A stretch of 64,000 nucleotides of DNA from Mytilus galloprovincialis (Eukaryota > Mollusca > Bivalvia > Mytilida > Mytilidae), in contig NC_134839.1 in the NCBI RefSeq assembly GCF_965363235.1, positions 59,549,560 through 59,613,559 on the forward strand, written 5' to 3'. Below the pieces are notes generated by a model, which searched no databases, was not told where the DNA came from, and was given only the letters and a program-made list of their open reading frames with translations. How positions within the stretch are numbered: position 1 is the first letter of the stretch; each line of letters opens with the position of its first letter. Below, one piece after another: positions 1 to 9,533 of this stretch. A program made the translations under genes and the position numbers.

Positions 1-888
1 TTTAGAAATATTGAATGTCATTGTATCCTTTATTGCAACAAACATATATATATATGCTATAGGAACGTAAACATATTTACAACATGACAAATGGTAAACA
101 GCTCGGAACATTAAAAAGGGAGGTTGTTGTTTTGGTCTATACCATAGTTTTTCATTGTTGACTTTTGGAACAAGTCTCTGTATCTTCTGATATTTGAGTT
201 TATATTTGCTTTTTAGGATTTATCCTTACATTGTTCATTAAACATGTTAAAAGCATAACAATTTCATATCATCATAGCAAATCGATCGTTCCACTCAAAA
301 ATTTGGCAGAATAATTAATTAGGTGCTTTGGAGCCGGAGTGGGACACCTTTTATTGGAACTATTTAGCACTGTTGTTAATAATATACATAGTGATGGTAA
401 ATTTGAGGAAACTGATCGAAGTATAGATTAATTCTAATTATAGAGGTAAATTCGTTTTGTTTTTTTTTTTGGGGGGGGACTCTCTTTTGATCTCTTTTTA
501 TAAAAAAAAAGTTATTAGACATATAAAAATGAAGCTGTCCGTGTTTAATAATAACTTGGGTACGACTTCGTAATTACTTTTATTTTCTCCGATTGCATGA
601 TGCCTTTCTGTGTCATGAGCATGCCTAAATCTCAGGCGGTTTGGGGGGGGGGGGGGACTTCAATACTTATTCGTTAGGGATGCCGCTGCCGCGCTGGGGT
701 TTTGTTACCTACCCATGCATTTCATAAAACTTAGATCTTAAAAAAATATACCGGCTTTTAATATGTTGCGTAGTTGTAGAAATGTACTCTTTTCTCATAT
801 TGAAAGATGAATATTTGAGCACATGCAGGCACTTCATATATCCAGAAATCAACGCCACTTTGCTTATTTGAATATTATACTATAGAAA
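1..888. other. Non-coding, nothing recognised
   Basis: No credible exon or named repeat is seen. The stretch is AT-rich and carries two homopolymer blocks: T11 followed by G8 (460-478), and a G14 run (643-656). Similar G runs recur in the inverted-repeat elements further right, so a decayed element is possible but not shown. Confidence 0.5.
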
Positions 889-1233
889 TCGGATACCGGT
901 CACGGAAATTATATTGAAATGATAGGGAATTTTGGAAAAAATGATTGTTTCAACTTTAATTTAAGTGATAGACAGGTTGCCGGGGCAGAAAATAAATATA
1001 CACAACAATATGAAAGATTTTTTACTGTCATCAGTACAAATACCCGTGGGCATAATTGGAAATTAGCAAAACCTAGATGTAACACTTCTTTTCGATTAAG
1101 ACATTTCTCACAACGAATTATTAATGATTGGAATAACCTACCAGTTGAAGTTATTTCATCAAAAACTGTGGAAGCCTTTAAAATTAGTATAGACCGTCAT
1201 TGGGAGTCAGTCATGTATCAGTTAAGAAATTGA
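889..1233 (+). pseudogene. Non-LTR retrotransposon reverse transcriptase, C-terminal remnant
   Basis: An open frame of about 115 codons ends at a TGA at 1231-1233. Its last third reads FSQRIINDWNNLP followed by VEVISSKTVEAFK and a final DRHW. This 'F..R..N.WN.LP..V..A.....FK..LD..W' pattern is the usual C-terminal tail of LINE reverse transcriptases of the CR1/Jockey type. The catalytic domain (YxDD) and endonuclease are absent upstream, so this is a 5'-truncated dead copy, as expected for target-primed reverse transcription. An ATG lies at 919 but the frame is open before it, so it is probably not a real start. The clade assignment is a family-level guess. Confidence 0.7.
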
Positions 1234-1618
1234 TGAGGACACAAATAGTTTTCTATATAACTTTTTAATTGTGTGAAATATTGCACCAAATCATGCAGGA
1301 TTGATGATTGTATCAGTTTTGAAAGTGTACCAAAATAGGGTGGGCTAAAAAGGATAGGATCCTTCCATATGAGCCCCACAACGATCTTACAGGTATCTTA
1401 CAGGTATATACACCATTTAAACGAAACATAATGACTGTCCTTGTAAAAATCAAGGTTCCTGAGCTATTCTAAAAATCGAAGCGAGTGGCTTTTATCATTG
1501 CAGTATAAAATACAGGCTAAAATGGCTGAAACGTCAAATTTGCAAACTCCGTGTTGAAAATTGACTAACAAGGTCATTAGAAAAACAAGTTGCCGGGGTG
1601 AAACTTGAAACTTGAATG

Positions 1619-1781
1619 CAGAGGCGGATTTAGAGGGGGGGCCAGGGGGCCCGGGCCCCCCCCCTTTTTGGGAAAAAATTTGGTTGCTTATATAGGGAAT
1701 CACTGAAGCGTGACTGAAGCGGGCCCCCTCTTAGGTCAGTTAGTGGACCCCCACTTATGAAAATTTCTGGATCCGCCACTG
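1619..1781. mobile_element. hAT-like MITE, copy 1
   Basis: A 163-bp element begins CAGAGGCGGATT and ends ATCCGCCACTG, an imperfect terminal inverted repeat. It is flanked on both sides by GAATG (1614-1618 and 1782-1786), a perfect 5-bp target-site duplication. The interior has G and C runs and the conserved stretch 'tcactgaagcgtgact'. There is no coding capacity. TIRs starting CAG plus 5-bp duplications suggest the hAT5 group (inference). Confidence 0.85.
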
Positions 1782-2208
1782 GAATGTCCAAAGAATAAAC
1801 AAGTCCAAACCTTGTATGTGTAGTCGTTGAACTCTAGGTTCCCACGAAAAGTTAAAATGCCAATACTTCAAGAAGAATAAATACCTGAAAACACGAAAAT
1901 TCACTAAATTCTCGTTCATTGTTTTGATTTTGACCGCCTGACAACTTTCCGGATATATCAGAGTGATTATAAACAAGGACTCTGTGACGGGCAACTTATA
2001 ATATCCGTGTTTTAAAGATTTTAATGATATCAAGCCAGTCCAGTTCAAACTATAATCACGTGGTACAATTTTCATTTACATATTATGAATATTAATTAGG
2101 AAAAGCACTACTAATTTCTGGCTATGTATCTCAAATTAAGGAATATAGAAAACATATATTCTGAGACAAGTGCCTGTGTATTTGAGGCTAAGATTCCTTA
2201 CATGTAAT

Positions 2209-2506
2209 GAGGGGGAGGACAGGGGGGTACCCTTCTCCCTTCTCCCACCCCTCTTCTCCTTTCTCCTACCCCCGTTCTCCTTTCTCCCATTAGAATAAAA
2301 CATCTCCTTTTGAGATATTTTTTCTTGAAATATTAGAAAAAAATTTAAAAGGAGAGATATTTTATTTTTTCTCCTTTCTCCAACTTTTTCTCCTTTCTCC
2401 CAGCCTTCCTCTCCTTTCTCCTACCCTCTTTCTCCTTTCTCCCACCCCCTTTCTCCTTTCTCCTACCCCCTTTCTCCCTGTCTCCCTTACCCCTGTCCTC
2501 CCCCTC
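2209..2506. mobile_element. Pyrimidine-rich MITE with internal minisatellite
   Basis: A 298-bp element has perfect 17-bp terminal inverted repeats (GAGGGGGAGGACAGGGG at 2209-2225, reverse complement at 2490-2506) and a 6-bp target-site duplication TGTAAT (2203-2208, 2507-2512). The interior is a degenerate minisatellite of 'ctcctttctcc(c/t)accc' units interrupted by an AT-rich block at about 2288-2370. The long polypyrimidine strand could form triplex DNA. Superfamily unknown. Confidence 0.8.
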
Positions 2507-2512
2507 TGTAAT

Positions 2513-3070
2513 GTTTACTCACGGCGGCGATCGACTTTCGGTTGTGAAAAAATGACAAACTTTGAAAGCTCTTCATATCATAAGTAATTGAAACTTTATC
2601 ATGTTTATTGGCCGCCGCCGTATAATATATTTCTGATATATTTTTCTCCAGCTATTTACAGTGATAGAGCTTATGTTTCCTGTTTACTTACGTCAGAGGC
2701 ATACAATACAGTCAAGTGCAATGTATCTGCTTACATGTACGTCTACAATACAAATACAAATATTTTTATTGGCACAAACTCATCAGTGAAACTCATTAAC
2801 AATAAATGGTTAAGACCTATGGAATTACATACAACTATAATAATTGACATGGTAGAATGAAAGGTTCCATGATAACATATCATGCTAAATTATGAAAAGT
2901 TACAAAATGATGTATTATATAAGTTCACTATTTCTTATATTTAGACATTCTACATGGTCAGGCTATAAATAAGACAGCTTCGAGCTCTAAACAGTTTACG
3001 TATTGCTCAACTGAGTCATATTACTACTTCTAGCTAACCTACGTTTTCTATGTTACATTTTGTGGACGGG
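2513..3070. other. Non-coding, nothing recognised
   Basis: AT-rich sequence between two inserted elements. A 90-codon open frame begins at 2588 but has no recognisable domain, splice context or compositional bias, and is not called. Confidence 0.5.
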
Positions 3071-3076
3071 TGCGGG

Positions 3077-3252
3077 CAGTGGCGGATCCAGAACTTTTTG
3101 TAAAGGGGAGGGGGGCGCGCTGAGTAACTGACCTAAGGGCCGGGGCTCTCTCCAGTCATGCTTCAGTGATTCCCTATATAATCAACCAAATTTTTCCCAC
3201 AAAAGGGAAGACCCGGGCCAGCCAGCCCCCCCCCCCCCTGGATCCGCCTTTG
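3077..3252. mobile_element. hAT-like MITE, copy 2 (inverted orientation)
   Basis: A 176-bp element starts CAGTGGCGGATCCAG and ends GATCCGCCTTTG. It is flanked by GCGGG (3072-3076) and TCGGG (3253-3257), a 5-bp duplication with one mismatch. The interior contains the complement of copy 1's 'tcactgaagcgtgact' motif in diverged form, so it is the same family in reverse orientation. Confidence 0.8.
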
Positions 3253-3879
3253 TCGGGATCTTTTGATATCTGTTTTCCAAGGAACATATAATATTTATAC
3301 TGTTGCCAGGTTTCCGAACTACTTGGCCAAATTTATCCGGATGTTGTTCAGGGTGAAACCGAAAAGTGTTTAGTTTTACTTTGCAAATGCTGTCAATCTT
3401 CCCTTAGATTTGTCCAACACACTGTTACCTGTAGACGATTCTTTTTTTACTGTAGTAAGTATCCTATCTACCCCTTAAACAATATACTTACGTGGGCACT
3501 TCGCTGATTGCTTTATAATGACACGAATCAGTAGTTAGAAAGCAAAGGGAGATAATTTTAACCAACATGGCTGACGTGTTTGGTCGTATGATTGTGGGCA
3601 TTGTGTTCGTAACTAAATTATTTAACAATGCGTTTTACTTTATAATTATATAAATTTAAAGGGGCATTGGCTGTCAAATTCATGTTCACCCTTTTGACTG
3701 AAATTCTCATATTCGACTTCTAATACGAAACATGCTAAATTATAAGGGTTTATTTGGACTAGCTATGATAATATTCTGGTGAAGACTGGCCACAGTGAGA
3801 CTGGCTGTGGCATGACTGGAATTTGCTTATTTATTATTTAAACTCTGCTGAACAGCTAATCAGACTACATGTAGAAATG
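3253..3879. other. Non-coding, nothing recognised
   Basis: AT-rich sequence without supported exons or delimitable repeats. Confidence 0.45.
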
Positions 3880-3985
3880 CTACATTTATATACACATAAT
3901 ATTACATTAGACGTATGTTTCATTATAATACGTTATTCTGATTGTCTAACTGCACATCACATGTTAATCCTTAAGCAGTTGCATT

Positions 3986-4152
3986 CAGTGGCGGATCCAG
4001 GGGGGGGGGGGGGGGTTCCGGGGGTGCGCACCCCCCCTTTATTTTTGCCGATCAATGCATTTGTATCGGGACATATGTTTTGCACCCCCCTGCACCCCCC
4101 CTTTGCCCTGGGTAAGCACCCCCCCTTTCGAAAATTCCTGCATCCGCCCCTG
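3986..4152. mobile_element. hAT-like MITE, copy 3, nested
   Basis: A 167-bp element begins CAGTGGCGGATCCAG and ends CATCCGCCCCTG, flanked by GCATT (3981-3985 and 4153-4157). It sits inside the dispersed element 3880-4440. The unoccupied site is visible in the other copy at 55925-55929 (complement GCATC). Its interior differs from copies 1 and 2, so it is a second subfamily sharing the ends. Confidence 0.88.
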
Positions 4153-4280
4153 GCATTACACAATAAAACTTATCATTCATGATGACACGAGGTCCCATAA
4201 TAAAGTGCACAGGTAAATTAAATAAAAACTTGATGTAAGTCGTGTTTTCATGATACTAGCTAAAAAATGTAGTTATAAGT

Positions 4281-4432
4281 ATTGAATGCTTCTTTTTGTA
4301 ACTTCATAGAGGGTTGTAAAAGCGTTGACCGTGCGCACATTTTTAGAATGAAGCGCTTCTGCGCTTCATACAAAATGTACTTCGGTCAACGCTTTTACAC
4401 CCCAATAAAGTTACAAAAAGAAGCATTCAATT
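4281..4432. repeat. Long palindrome (hairpin), copy 1
   Basis: Arms of about 70 bp, beginning 'attgaatgcttctttttgta' and ending with its complement, flank a central 'gaagcgcttctgcgcttc' stem. It forms the right end of the element at 3880-4440 and recurs at 55648-55799. Confidence 0.85.
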
Positions 4433-4440
4433 CTTAAATA

Positions 4441-6374
4441 TATTGTCATGTCAAATTACAATTTTAAGTCTTTATTGGTTCATACCTGTAGGGACTTTCT
4501 ATAGTATAGAAAGTCCCTGGCTCATATTGTTTGCATTTGATGTTTTTTTACAATTTTTTTCTTACTTTAAACAATGTATAGATTTGCCGATCCACAATAT
4601 ATCTATAATAAAACAAAAAAATTGATAAAAAATGTAATAATCAAATGTCTATGAACTTGATGAACCGGCAAAGGATTAGGACATGTATGATATATACATT
4701 TGTTTATAAGGACTCGAAACACTCGAGTCTAGTGTTACATTGTATAGAATGTGGCGCCCATATTCGCCGGGGACACAATTTCGCCGTTTTATGATTTTGA
4801 GGTGTAAAAACTTTAAAGGATGGCTGAAATGGAATAAATATGCCGGTAATTCAAATTTCTAAAAAAAATATGATTATTATTTATTAAACTTTGAAAAAAT
4901 TTCAGCACTTAATGCAAACGACCGAAAAATGAACAACGTTTTTCAGCCAATTTCCTGAATAAAATACACAATTTCAAAGAAGTATTTCTTTGTAACTCTT
5001 GTTGCCCTAAATTTCAGTTCTTTACACCTTTGAAATGTCTGCTATTTATCTATAATGAAATTGATTTGATAAATATTGTTTAAAGCTGTTAAAATAGATG
5101 TGTAAAAACAGCAAATATGTGTCCCCATTTGACGAAACATCAGGAAATTTCAAATAGCCTTTAATCTAACTTTTCAGATATTTTTTTTCAAAGAAACACG
5201 TTTTTAAAGCTAAGAATATTTTGCTTTTGATGTTATCTTCATATAGAAATATCAGTATACTTCAGAAAACATAAAGACCTGAACATATTAACTGCAGAAA
5301 ACATGGAAAACAATGACGAAAATGAGCACCCCACTTAAATTTGATAACATACAAGACCCCCATACAAATACATACATGTACATACAATGAAATAATTACT
5401 TTAACAATATGAAAATAAAAAGACAAATATCCCACAGGACCAAATATGAAATATATGTGAAAATCTTTAGGTCACCATAATTTATAGCTTTCTACAATAA
5501 GTAATCAATACCTTATAGATATTAGCAATGAAAGCATAATATATATAAACAGGAAACATTTCATATTGTTTTATCATACCAACAACTCCGCTGTTGTATT
5601 TAATAATACAATTGTTTATTATTACAGATCCTGAAAAACATAAACGACTTTTAACGTGATGGTTTCTTTGAGAGGTATGTTTTATTTATTTATGAGGAAT
5701 AATTTACTGTCACTGACTATTGTGTACATGTATATACACAATATTTACATGTATATTTTTGTAATTTCATTCCTTTTAAAACGGGCAGTGCATAAGAATG
5801 AAATTAGTTTCTCCTGGGTGTTTTCATCATATGTAGCATAGAGGGTGCTAGGTTTTTTCACTTCAAAATTTTTTTTGCGGTATTTTATTGCCTATGTAAT
5901 CATTTAGCATGACACCGCCAATTTGAACAATCAAATTTTCTTGGTAAATTTTACTTCTGGTTAAAATTTATTCAGCTTTATATTTGAAGAGATTTTTGTT
6001 TGATACTGATGTTTGAATTATATATTATATGTGATTGAATAATGTTTATTTCATATTAAATATAGAGCATCAGTGTTGTCATACCACTATCCACTTTACA
6101 GTCTTTGGTATTTATTATAGCCTTTTATGGGGTATATATTCAGAGTGTTTATATAACCTCGGATATTTGGTATAAGTATTGGTTGTATCAGTCTACAATG
6201 ATGGGTGGTTAATAAAGGGAGAACTGATTTTATCTTCATACATGTATCTGGACAGGGAATTTTATTGTTCAATGAAGTAGCCTATATAAGTTATCTCCCT
6301 TTAGCATGTTTAGCTAGACTTATTCTAATCTTTAACCAATTTTTTTTTCATTTCTATTTGACTGCAAATTTTTT
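4441..6374. other. Non-coding, nothing recognised
   Basis: Strongly AT-rich. Short open frames exist but none shows a domain, and I see no convincing exon pairs. Confidence 0.45.
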
Positions 6375-6960
6375 TTTGGGTTCGTATAATGCTATGATGT
6401 AATTGTCGTCTGCGTCGTCGTCCAAAGACACATTTGGTTTCTGGACAATAACTTAAGTTTTAAGTGAATGGATTACTATGAAATTTAAATACAAGGTTTA
6501 TAACCACAAAAGAAAGGTTGGGATTGATTTAAGGGGTTATGGTCCCAACAGTTAAGGAATAAGGAGCCAAAAAGTGGCCCAAATAAGCATTTTTCTAGTT
6601 TCCAGACAATAACTTGTGGAATGTTGTATGGATCTCTCTAAAATTATACCACAAGTTTCCATACCACAAAGGGATGTTTAGGATTGGCTTTGGTGGTTAG
6701 GGCTCAAGCTGTTTAGGTTATACGGGCAAAAAAAAGGAGAAAAACAGGGGTTTCCCTGTTGTTAATGGGCAATTACTTTAAATGTACAATGTTGTGTTTG
6801 AATTACCTCCCTTACACTGCTTTTAAATTATGTACATGTATAAAGAAATGTTGTATTGTCTTGAGGTGATTAGCTGTCAATTTAATTTTAGAACTTGCTG
6901 TTTTGAAAATGCCTATTAAGGTATATTAATTTTAGCCATGATTATGAATGTCATTTTCTA
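6375..6960 (+). repeat. Dispersed repeat 'ttcgtataatg', copy 1
   Basis: It starts with 'ggttcgtataatgctatgatgt' style sequence and a 'gtcgtctgcgtcgtcgtcc' microsatellite, and ends near 'attagctgtcaatttaattt'. The same order of blocks ('ctggacaataactt', 'accacaagtttccata', 'attacctcccttaca') appears at 17525-17995. The GTC-rich head resembles that of the Helitron-like element at 9534. Confidence 0.65.
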
Positions 6961-7191
6961 TTTTAAGACTTATTATGTATTTAAATTGGTAATTATGGTT
7001 GCAAACTCCATTGGAAATTTGGATTGAGATTATGACCAAATATTGAGGGAAAGAATTTGGTAGAAAAAAAGGGGGGATAAAAGAAGAAATTGTGAGAGGG
7101 GGACAATTTTGCGCAAAAAAATGGGGGAGGACAGTCTGGGGTGTCAATTTGCAACAGCATAGTGTATTGCTCAAAAGCAAAAAAGAAGGGG

Positions 7192-8044
7192 TAGTCCAGT
7201 CAATCTAGCATAAATTTGACCCTAATCTTAAAGTAATTGCAACAGAAGATTTTTAATCTTTAGCATTATACCCCAAATACAAACAGAAAAAAGTCCCATA
7301 AAATCATACTTGAGGAAGACTAAAAACATCACCATTTAAAATCCTATGGAGATTTGCATTGAAAAGGGAGATAACTCTGCAAAAAAGGCAGAAATATCAA
7401 TAAAATTACAAAATTATAACTTTACCGCTTCATTTCATCATAATGTATTGATTCTTGATATTCAAGCCATCTTTAGAGTATACTATAACAAACAACCCTA
7501 ACAGTGTTTTCATATCTTCTATCAAGCTACCATCTAGATTTCGTAATTCATTAGTTCACCATTTATTGAATTTTTCAATATGTCAAGGTAAAGAATCTCA
7601 AATTTAATAAAAATAATTAAGCATGTGTTCTTCTTTTTGTGGTTTTTAAAAAGTCTCTTTAAACAAGTAAGATGCTGAAAAAATATAATATACAGTTATA
7701 AACAATACCAAATTTTCGTATTATTTTTTCAAAATAGTCACAAAGCCACAAATTTGCAATTTCTTTAATGAAAAATGCACACAAAAAATAATAATACCCA
7801 TAACACTTCGGTTTTGTTCATTTTATGAGCAGAAGATTATATAATTTAGTCAAATACGAACTTGTAACCCCATCAAATATCATACTTTAAGTTTACATAA
7901 ATTTTAAGAAAATCAACCAAAAACTGACCAAAAAAAGACTCATTTTTGCTGAGTTAACTCCCCTTCCAATCAATTTCCATAGGTATTTTAAAATGCTGAT
8001 TTTGAAATTAGTTTGAGGTTAAATCTAGTAGTTTGACTGGACTA
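7192..8044. mobile_element. Fold-back element with diverged long inverted repeats
   Basis: It starts TAGTCCAGTCAA and ends TTTGACTGGACTA. Inner blocks also pair: 'atcctatggag' and 'gggagataactctgca' on the left match the complements of 'ccataggtatttt' and 'tgagttaactcccc' on the right, with many mismatches. Both flanks are G runs (GGGG at 7188-7191 and 8045-8050), so the target duplication cannot be fixed. No coding capacity. Confidence 0.6.
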
Positions 8045-8629
8045 GGGGGGTAAAATTGAAAAAAAAAGAAATTGGAGGTAAAAATTGAAAAAAAAATTGG
8101 GGGGGGGGGGGTCAATTTGCAACAATATAATAATTTCAAACCTTATATGCTTATAACCAATTCTATGTTCTTTGTCTACAGTTATTCTGTGTCCAAACCT
8201 ATATTGTGGCAAATATTGTGGCAAATATTTAATTACAATCCAAATTCAGACAAAAATGTCTACATAAATGTATATGCAGCTGATAAGTCCTACAATAGAG
8301 TAATGTCCAACATTCAAAACATTCTCAAATAGTTTGTCAATTTTCAATATGGTAATTAAGAAACATAACCTTAAGTTTAAGTGACTTTTAAAAACTGTAC
8401 AGGTGTATGTAGAGGTAAAAGTTATAAATGTATTAATAATGTTTGCAATAGCAAATTTGAATTTATGCATTTTTAATTCAGACAGATGACAACTGTATTA
8501 AGACTCAGTACCATTCATTTCCATGTTGAATTTATATTATCTTTGGAACAAGTATTGAAAAGAAGGTAATTTAGTTATAAATCAAAATTTATATTTTGTA
8601 ATTCTTGGTAGGTATTTTTGAAAATCAGA

Positions 8630-8712
8630 AGATGTGGTATGATTACCAATAGGACAACTCTCCACCAGTGACCAAATGACATAGAAATTTGTCATGTTTG
8701 TGCAAGCTTCCA
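8630..8712 (+). repeat. Mussel interspersed repeat fragment ('aagatgtggtatgatt')
   Basis: The block 'gaagatgtggtatgatta' followed by 'gacaactctccacca' is a common bivalve interspersed repeat. A second copy begins at 63950 at the right edge, and a complementary fragment lies near 20040-20075. It could be a SINE or the end of a longer element. Confidence 0.6.
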
Positions 8713-9533
8713 ATTGGCATATATTTGAAAATGCAAACATCGCAATGATACTGTACAATTTTTTTTACATACAGTTAAACATGTTAAATGAGTTGATATA
8801 TATACACTAGAAATGGTTATGTTACAATTTGCCATATCCTTAACACTTATTGCACCTAATTCATTGCATTGAAGCTTAAGACTGCTGTTAAATTGGGAGA
8901 AATACCAGTAACATTTGGAAACAATGAGTTTTTCTTTTTTAGATTGAGGCAGGGAAGTTGCAAGTTTTATAGGTTTTGATTAAATGTCCTCTGAAGTTTT
9001 CAATAAATACTACTACATGTTCTGACTGGGATATGATTTAAGAATTGAACCAGAACTTAGACATGTTAGACATGCATTACAGTTAGTTTTTGCTGACTCT
9101 TCAAATTTCATTAATTAATGTATACCAGGCATACCGAATGAAAATCTGCTTTAGATTAGATTCATTCAATCAGCTGTGAATGAATTATTTTTTGTGGCAT
9201 GTAAGATCTTTGGCATATTATCAAATCTGTCCACTACTTTTACTATAAACTACAAAAAATATTATTGGGTAAACCACAAAATTGATGCATGAAAATTTTA
9301 CATTTAAGATCTTTACCCCAAAAAAACATTTAGCATTCTGATTCAATACAGTTGGATGAATTCCAAACCAACAAGAATTTTACTACATGTAAATGAGACA
9401 TATCAATTACTTTACCAGTCAAAGATAAGACGTTCACTTAATTATTTAATCAGCCCATGAAAGTCTTATATTGCACACAAAGTGACATATTGCCATCATG
9501 ATCAGAAAGTATTGTTGAAGTACAAACATTTTT
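8713..9533. other. Non-coding, nothing recognised
   Basis: AT-rich sequence with no supported coding exon or repeat boundary. Confidence 0.45.

Larger units (their letters stand above)
3880..4440 (+). repeat. Palindrome-tailed dispersed element, copy 1
   Basis: This stretch is repeated in opposite orientation at 55640-56035. Homology starts near 'tacatttatata' and runs through 'cattagacgtatgtttcatt', 'gcacatcacatgtta' and 'aagtgcacaggt' to a terminal palindrome. After subtraction of the nested MITE and its duplication at 3986-4157, the length (about 389 bp) agrees with copy 2 (about 396 bp). Ends are approximate. Confidence 0.75.
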
